Positions 57,983 to 64,000 of a DNA stretch of 64,000 bases are shown piece after piece. This stretch comes from Rhipidocladum racemiflorum. Taxonomy: Eukaryota > Streptophyta > Magnoliopsida > Poales > Poaceae. The notes beneath the pieces were generated by a model. That model worked only from the letters and a program-made list of their open reading frames with translations. It did no database searches and had not been told where the DNA came from. Within the stretch, counting starts at the first letter, position 1. Each line of letters opens with the position of its first letter. Where the stretch lies: contig CM070590.1 of assembly GCA_036346355.1 (NCBI GenBank), positions 42,689,749 through 42,753,748 on the forward strand, written 5' to 3'. The position numbers and the translations under genes were made by a program.

Positions 57983-58304
57983 CTCGGGCTGGTGGGGGCG
58001 CATGGGAGGCTTACACCACAAGCCATCTCATTACTCTACTCCTTAGCAATAAATGCCCCTGCAACACATTAAATGCCCTGGTGCAAACATCCTCTCCCCC
58101 CGCCCTTGAGTGCCACGCCTGCCAGCTTCGCCTGCTCCACCGGGGTGGGGAAATGCACCCTGACGTCACTTGTCATTATGGCGCGCGTTGGGAACACGCG
58201 CCGCCATACTGTAGCCTTCATTACCCCCATTTAATGCGCACGACATGCATTAAATGTCTTTGACCTCTCGAATGGCCTCGCGGGCCATTAAATGTCCTCG
58301 GGAA

Positions 58305-58622
58305 CTGGCCGCCAGCGGCGCGGCCTGGTCGCCACCCTCCAGCTGGCGACCACTCAACTGGCCGCTAGGGGCGAGGCCTGGTCGCCACCCTCCAGCTGGC
58401 GACCACTCAGCTGACCGCCAGGGGCATGGCCTGGTCGCCACCCTCCCGCTGGCAATCACTCAGCTGACCGCCAGCGGTGCGGCCTGGTCGCCACCCTCCA
58501 GCTGGCAACCACTCTGCTGGCCGCCAGGGGCGTGGCCTGGTCGCCACCCTCCCGCTGGCGATCACTCAGCTGACCGCCGGGGGCGTGGCCTGGTCGCCAC
58601 CCTCCCGCTGGCGATCACTCAG
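58305..58622. repeat. 53-bp tandem array in Tat LTR, six units
   Basis: The CCTGGTCGCCACCCTCC word starts at 58324, 58377, 58430, 58483, 58536 and 58589, an exact 53-base period. Each unit has GGTCGCC and GGCGAYC flanking an 11-base loop, so each can form a hairpin. Confidence 0.92.
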
Positions 58623-58686
58623 CGTGTCCGATGGCGGCTGCTTTTACTAAAGTGCAGTGGGCACCCTGGTGTGGAATACTCCGACA

Positions 58687-58700
58687 GTAGCCCCCGGACC
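58687..58700 (-). other. Polypurine tract of Tat element
   Basis: GTAGCCCCCGGACC in plus orientation, reading GGTCCGGGGGCTAC before TGTCGG on the element strand. Confidence 0.8.
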
Positions 58701-58978
58701 CACCTTGGAGCATTCTTTTCATCTTCTTCCATCTCCTGGGTGGGTCCAAAAAAGTGGCCACGAAACGTTGTGGCTTTTTAAATGCCGCCACTGTTTTTGG
58801 GCCCGAGGCGGATCGTGCAGCCATTTTTGCCTCGTAACCGGCGCGGGTCTGGGGCATGGCCACGCCTTTTCTCATTCTTTTGAGTTTCCCACCAGCGAAC
58901 CGCCATGCCCCCTCGACTATCCCGCCTTTCCAACTGCCACGCCACCTCGGGTTTCCCGTTGGGGCGCTCCTGCGCACG

Positions 58979-58984
58979 TATAAA
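58979..58984 (+). promoter_or_regulatory. TATA box of the antisense extra gene
   Basis: TATAAA after GCGCACG, followed by a pyrimidine-rich leader (TTCTTCTTCACCCTAGC). It lies 73 bases before the ATG at 59052. Confidence 0.6.
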
Positions 58985-59051
58985 CGAAGGCACATGCTGT
59001 GTGCTTCTTCTTCACCCTAGCTTCTTGTGAACCACCTCTCTGCCTCCGCTC

Positions 59052-61860
59052 TTGGCTCATTGCTCCTTGGCTCGCATGGCACTGCCAACACCTCTGCTTC
59101 CTCCCTCAACCGTCAAGGATGTCGACGCCGAGAGATGTGCTCAGTACGTCACTGGCGGTACTGTCCGTACTCGCGCCGGGACTACCGCGCCCAGCAGCCG
59201 CCCGGGCGAGCTAGTCTTCTTTGGTTGGGCGATGCTAGCGGGCCTTGTTCCGCCCATTTCCGACTTCTACCTCACCATGCTCAACTTCTACTCCATCCAG
59301 AATCTTCATCTTCCTCCTAACTCCACCGTTCTCCTTGTTGTCTTCGCTTATTTCTACGAGATGTTTGTGGGAGTAGCCCCTAATCTCCCCCTCTTTCGCT
59401 TCTTCTATTCCTTGCGGGCGGCCAAGGACCTTTCCACCGTGACCGGCTCCTGCCACTTCCGCCTTCGTGATGGCGCAGCTTCCCGCTACATTCCGCTAGA
59501 CCTCCATTCCAACTGGAGGGATTGGCGCAACGGGTGGCTCTATGTCGAAGACGACAGCGGCTTGGAGGTCTTGGAGATGCCGACTAGACCAGCGGTCGGC
59601 ATCCCCACCTTTGGGGCTCACGTCGACGCGACGCCCGAGCTCCAGGTGATGCTGGCCCGTGTGGACCAGCTGCGAGCGGCGGGCCTGACGGGGGCCATGG
59701 TTCTTCGGGACTACATTACCCGGAGAATCAGTCCCCTACGCCGTCGCGCTCGCCTCACCTGGCAGTACACGGGCCCCGACAACATGACCCGAACAATTCC
59801 TAGAGGTGGGTTGCTTTTCGCTTTGCTCTCTTTGTTTTCTTCTTCTTTCTTTCAACTGCTATCAGATTGACGGCGCCTTCACTCCTTTTTCTTATCTCTA
59901 CTATTCTAAAGCAGCACTTGGTGGCAGTGGTCCTTTCTTTCCACGTCATTAATTGCCGCTTAATTGCCCTGCTTAATTGCCCTACGCAAGAAACGAAGCG
60001 TTTCTTTAATTAGCCAGCTTTCGCAAGAAACGAAGCGTTAAAGATAGATGTTTGATCTTGTGAAATAATTTTTTTATTTTTTAATCTTTATTTTTCGTTA
60101 TCAATTTTGTTTTTCGTAGCAACGCACGGGCATGTAACTAGTCATTTGTTATCTTTCAGCTGCGGGGAAATTATCCCTTGCCAAGATTGACGTGTGGCAG
60201 GCGCAGCTGGGCGTCTTTGGCCCCGTCCCGCCCTTTCCAGTGGGTGCACTCCCACTCTGCCAGGTGGAGCCCCGGGAGCATGTGGCGATCACCCGTGCCA
60301 TGCCCGTCATGGATGCCATGGGCCCGGTGACCACGCCTCGCCAGACTGCGCTAGCCATCCGGGGCCCTCCTCCATTGAGCGAGGGGAGGGACAAGCGCCC
60401 TGCCGACGATGACGCCCCTGGCGATAGCCCTAGGCGGGTCCGTGCCGCTCTAGGGGGCGCGGTGACCACAACCGGAGCGGGCAGCTCCACGGCGGCCGTC
60501 GCTTCTACTTCAGCCGGAGTCGCCCCGTCAGCAGCTCCGCCAGCTCCTGTTCCAACTCCGCCACCGTCGGTGTAGGCCAATCCGCCCCTGCAGCCGCCAC
60601 TGGCACAGGGCGATCTTCCCTCACCGCCGGCGCAGGCAGATCCACCCCTGCCGCCGGCATTGGCGCAGGGTGATCCACCACCGCCGCCGGCACCATCGCG
60701 TGATGATCCGCCCCCGCCGCCGGCACCAGCGCAGGGTGATCCACCACCGCCGCCGGCACCGACGCGTGATGACTCATCACCGCTGCCGGCACCGATCCTT
60801 CCCCCGCCGGGGCCGATGCCACGCGGGGGAATAACCCTGGTCCCGGGCGTGCCCCGATTCAGGGGCCTTCTACTGGGTACACACCAAAAGACACGCAGCA
60901 GGCTTATCAAGTTTATACAACTTCGGGAGACTTACCCCTTCTTTCTTGTTTCCTCAGGGCATCCTCTTCGAGGGCTCCTGCAGGGGTCGACCAGGGCACT
61001 GCTGCAGCCGCGGTCGCGCTGGCTGCGGTGGTCGAACACCAAGGCGGCCCTGGCGTCCACCCGGTGCCCGCTGCTGGGCCAGACGTCTTACCGCCGGTGG
61101 CGGGTCGGGCTCGCCACCACTCCGGAGGCCCCTGCCGCCGATCCCTCGGGCCGACGCGGACGCTTTGCTGGCCGCCCTTGGATAGCTACATTCCAACGTG
61201 AGCGGCCGGCTTGCAGCGAGCAGGGAGAGGTTGAGGGAGGCTGTTGCGGAGATCACCCGCCTCCGGGCAGAGGTGCAGGACTAGCGCAGCCGGTCGGAGA
61301 GGCTGGAGCTGGACCTGCAGCGGGAGAGGGAGCAAGGTGCCCTCCGTGTTGAGGCGGACACCCGGGAGCGTGACGAGGAGAAGGGCGAGCGGCTCCGCGC
61401 AGAAGCCGATGCCACCTCCATGCTGCACCCAGCCTTCGACCGGATGGTAGCCAGCCTGGCGCCGTTAGGGTTGGAGCAGCCGAACCCGGTGGAGCAGAAG
61501 ACCCGGCACTACGCCTTCTGCATGGGCCGGATCGTCGACTTCCTCACCTTCCTTCCTGGCGCCCTAGCAGGCCGGTCCAGCTAAGAAGGATGGGCAGTCG
61601 TAGCGGCCACAGCGTCATACGTGCTTGCCTGCTGCGCCAGCCGGGACCCTAACTTCGACTCCCTGGTCGCCATCCAGGGGGTGGAAGGAGAATGGGCCCG
61701 CGCAGAGGCGCAGGTCAGCAGCGCCGCCGAAAGGGTAGCTGATCAGCTAGAGATGGTCAATCCGTCGCTGGAAGCGATGGCCGAAGACGTGGCCCTTGAG
61801 CTGGACGTTCCCCTGGCGGAGGACCAGGAGGTGCCGGAGGCCGCGGCGGACGAAGACTGA
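59052..61860 (+). pseudogene. Antisense extra gene of the Tat element, PF04195-like with coiled coil
   Basis: Exon 1 (59052-59805; a second ATG is at 59079) encodes VTGGTVRTRAG, then the block ELVFFGWAMLAGLVPP...FYEMFVGVAPNLPLFRFFYSL. This matches the pattern of the plant family named putative gypsy-type transposon (PF04195). Donor AG|GTGGGT (59805) joins acceptor TTTCAG (60159) in phase. Exon 2 (60160 on) is followed by a Pro-rich repeat region (PPPPPAP units, 60570-60830) after one CAG-to-TAG at 60573. A second intron probably lies near 60840-60957. The C-terminal part is a long charged coiled coil (REAVAEITRLRAEVQD, LDLQREREQGALRVEA) ending in an acidic tail at 61860. In-frame TAG/TAA codons at about 61177, 61282 and 61582 mark decay. 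Function unknown. Such extra antisense ORFs are known in Tat elements. Confidence 0.75.
59895..60141 (+). mobile_element. Small non-autonomous Helitron in intron 1
   Basis: Starts TCTCTACTATTCTAAAG directly after an A and ends GCACGGGCATGTAACTAG directly before a T, the A|TC...CTRR|T pattern of Helitrons. It is 247 bp with no coding capacity. An 18-base direct repeat (CGCAAGAAACGAAGCGTT) lies inside. Without it the intron would be about 107 bp, a usual plant size. Confidence 0.75.
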
Positions 61861-62531
61861 AGGACTTCTTTTTCTTTTTCTTCTCTTTTGCTGTTAACTT
61901 GCCGTCCCTTGTAGCGGACCACTGTAAGTTTAGAATATACTTTTATAAAAATGTGTACTTCCCTTTCATATGCCTTGTGCTTGGATGCCCATTCGCACGT
62001 CCGACATGCTATTCTGAGCAAACGAAAAAGGCAGCGACGCACGTTAAGGGTTAGTTGGAATGCGGGGTCCGGGTCCTTTGTGCCGGAAAGTCGCGGCCTC
62101 AGGGTATTAGGGCCCTATGAGACTAGTTATCCTCGCGGCCTCTTAGGGCTGAACACTTGGTGAAGTGGGGCAGGGCAGTAGGTCTTCGGTGATGGTGTTT
62201 GGGTCGCTAGTTCTCACGGGGACACCCTGAGCGTTATGACCGTATTGAGAACTGTGCCAAACCAACCACCCGATTACCTATCCCTGTACGCCCTGCTCAC
62301 CCAGTGAGCCAACTTTTAGCCGTCGAGCACTCGGAGGGCCTTAATATTCTGAGGGCGAGCACGCGGTCACGGCCCAACGGAGTGCAAACCAAAAAAACGA
62401 GAACGAAAGTGACAACTGCTTTAAAATGAAGACTATACATTGGACAAACCATAGAATTCCTGCGACCAGACTGCTGAGAGGAGGGCTCAATGTAGCTGGT
62501 CGAGGGGTGTAACTTTGTACTTACAACCTTT
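61861..62531. other. Non-coding gap between antisense gene and pol
   Basis: Separates the convergent 3' ends of the antisense gene and of pol. The first 100 bases are T-rich and may hold the polyadenylation region of the antisense gene. No frame or repeat was recognised. Confidence 0.5.
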
Positions 62532-64000
62532 TCAGGGATAGAACTTGCGCAAAAGTTCTATGTTCTGGGAGTTCACCAACTCCTCTCTGTCCTCAGTGGC
62601 TAGCCTGACCACCCCGGGACGAGAGGCTGAGACCACCTTAAAGGGGCCCTCCCACTGGGGAGAAAGTTTTTGCAACCCAGCATGCGTCTGGACTCTGCGC
62701 AAGACCAGGTCGCCCACTGCCAACGTCCTCTCGCTGACCCGGGTGGCGTGGTACCGCCTGAGACTTTGCTGGTATCGGGCGGCGCGCATGGCTACGCGGT
62801 CTCGCACTTCTTCCAGGAGGTTAACATCTTCTCAACGTTGTTCTTCCTGGGCTTCCTCGATAAACGCTGCCACGCGAGGTGACCCTAAGGCCAACTCTGA
62901 TGGTAGAACTGCCTCTGCGCCGTAGACCAGGAAGAAGGGAGTCTCTCCTATGGCCCGGCTGGGAGTGGTACGAAGCGACCACAGCACTGCAAGGAGCTCT
63001 TCGGTCCAACGGGCTCCACGCTTGTGAAGTCGATCAAATGCTCTGGTTTTGAGGCCCTTCAGCACCATCGCATTGGCCCGCTCAACTTGGCCATTGCTTC
63101 TTGGGTGAGCCACCGAGGCAAAACAAACTTTGGTGCCCATCTCTTCGCAGAATCCCAAGAAAGCAGCGCTGGCGAACTGCGGGCCATTGTCGGTGATGAT
63201 GCGGTTGGCGACCCCAAAGCAGGCGAAGATACCTTGTATGAACTTGATTGCAGCGGCGGCGGTGATTGTTCTTACCGCTTTGGCTTCCACCCACTTAGTA
63301 AATTTGTCAATGGCGACAAACAGGTGGGTGTAACCCCCTGTGGCCCACGGGAACGGGCCCAGGATATCTAGCCCCTAGACCGCGAAGGGCCACGAGAGCG
63401 GGATGGTTTGCAGAGCTTGGGCTAGTCGGTGGATTTGCTTGGTGTGGAACTGGCACGCCTCGCACTTCCTTACCAGCTCGCAGTCATCCTGGAGGGCGGT
63501 TGGCCAATAGAACCCTTGGCGGAAAGCTTTCCTGACCATCGTTCAACTTGAAACATGGCTCCCGCACACGCCTCCATGGATATCAGAGAGCAAGGTGCTC
63601 CCCTCTTCCCGAGTGATGCACTTCAGAAGAATTCCGTTTTTACCGCGGCGGTAAAGGTCCTCGCCCACCAGGGTATAGCACTTGGCCTTTCGCGTTATCT
63701 TCTCTGCCGACGCATCATCGTCGAGGCACACTTGATCCCGCAGGTAGGCCAAGATCGGGTCCATCCATGTGCCCTCCCGGTCAAGTGTGGCGACCATGGG
63801 GTGGCCACCTGGGTACTCCGCCTGGCCGGACGTTTCCACCGGTGCCGCTTCCCCTTCTGGAGCAAGGGCAGGAGCAGCGTCACCATCGTCCCCACGGAGA
63901 TGGGGGCCCCGATGGACGGTCACGGAAGCCTTTCTTCAAAGACTCCGACCGGAACAGGAGATCTTGTCGAAGCGAGCTGAGCGAGCTCGTCCACTAAGTA
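62532..64000 (-). pseudogene. Tat element pol: integrase and preceding linker, partial
   Basis: One minus-strand frame runs from beyond 64000 to a TGA at 62532-62534. The N-terminal zinc-binding part (DIHGGVCGSH ... CEACQFHTKQ) and catalytic core (LDILGPF, RIITDNGPQFAS, NGQVERAN, supplying D, D and E) are followed by YGAEAVLPSE and the C-terminal barrel (LVLRRVQ...LSPQWEGPF). No chromodomain follows, as usual for Tat. Three in-frame stops: TGA at about 63543 (before TMVRKAFRQG), TAG at about 63377 (AV*GLD, a Trp codon by homology) and TGA at about 62830 (QR*EDV). The upstream RNase H/RT lies outside the window. Confidence 0.9.

Larger units (their letters stand above)
57671..58686 (-). repeat. 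Tat element 3' LTR (1,016 bp)
   Basis: TGTCGGCGTATTAGCC...GGAATACTCCGACA in plus orientation. It contains a TATAAAA box (57976-57982) and a 53-bp tandem array (58305-58622). Confidence 0.9.
57671..64000 (-). mobile_element. Tat-lineage Ty3-gypsy element with an antisense extra gene (runs off the window)
   Basis: 3' LTR (57671-58686), PPT (58687-58700), then an extra gene on the opposite strand (58979-61860), a 0.67-kb gap, and integrase on the minus strand (62532 onward). The PPT-LTR junction GGGGGCTAC|TGTCGG and the TGTCGG...CCGACA termini are typical of grass Tat elements, as is the integrase (RIITDNGPQFAS). Inserted in GB; left flank GAAAG. The 5' part lies beyond 64000. Confidence 0.88.

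Noticed and set aside
58254..58781. 175-codon frame across the 53-bp tandem array
   Set aside because: Its periodic peptide simply reflects the DNA repeat inside an LTR.
60149..60910. 253-codon Gly-rich minus-strand frame
   Set aside because: It is the complement of the Pro-rich repeat part of the antisense gene and has no domain of its own.

Overview
The window looks like heterochromatic, transposon-packed DNA from a grass (Poaceae, possibly Oryza-like). The evidence is Tekay/Del-type Ty3-gypsy chromoviruses with very long LTRs and a tRNA-iMet primer site, a Tat-lineage element with a PF04195-like extra gene, a Tourist-like MITE, a small Helitron and a GRF zinc-finger gene. No rRNA or tRNA gene and no clearly intact host gene was seen.

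Layout. One long-LTR family (LTRs about 3.2-3.9 kb, TGTAACACCCC...GTCCCGACA) fills most of 1-53876. In order: a forward LTR piece (1-799); element E1 on the minus strand (800-10620) fused head-to-head with element E2 on the plus strand (10621-20481); a 3.6-kb island (20482-24119) with a truncated Pro/Gln-rich reading frame, a frameshifted GRF zinc-finger gene, hairpin minisatellites and a 99-bp LTR end; element E3 on the minus strand (24120-33621) with an in-frame RT/RNase H deletion; element E4 on the plus strand (33622-46899), the best preserved copy; a truncated forward LTR (46900-50165); and a solo LTR (50213-53876) with a near-perfect target duplication inside the integrase gene of a second gypsy element, GB (minus strand, 50166-50212 and 53877-57670). 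GB is in turn cut by a Tat-lineage element (minus strand, 57671 to beyond 64000) that carries a promoter-bearing, intron-containing gene on the opposite strand.

How the parts work together. Each full E-type element reads LTR, primer site, ORF0 (a coiled-coil protein of unknown function), gag-pro-RT-RNase H-integrase-chromodomain polyprotein, stem-loop, polypurine tract, LTR. Two subfamilies are visible: E1/E2 and E3/E4. All copies are broken by stops, frameshifts or deletions.

Most interesting signals. (1) Every LTR carries two short segments whose reading frame is kept across subfamilies with mostly third-position changes. They join in frame across a conserved GC-AG intron to give an acidic C-terminus with a conserved stop, so the LTR itself appears to contain a small spliced gene. 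(2) The LTRs hold repeated palindromes containing the MYB core AACGG. (3) E1 and E2 show scrambling focused on CAG/CTG triplets, more like an uncorrected sequencing artefact of CHG-methylated DNA than natural mutation. (4) E3 and E4 share a UAG between capsid and nucleocapsid. (5) The Tat element's antisense gene has its own TATA box and a Helitron in its intron.
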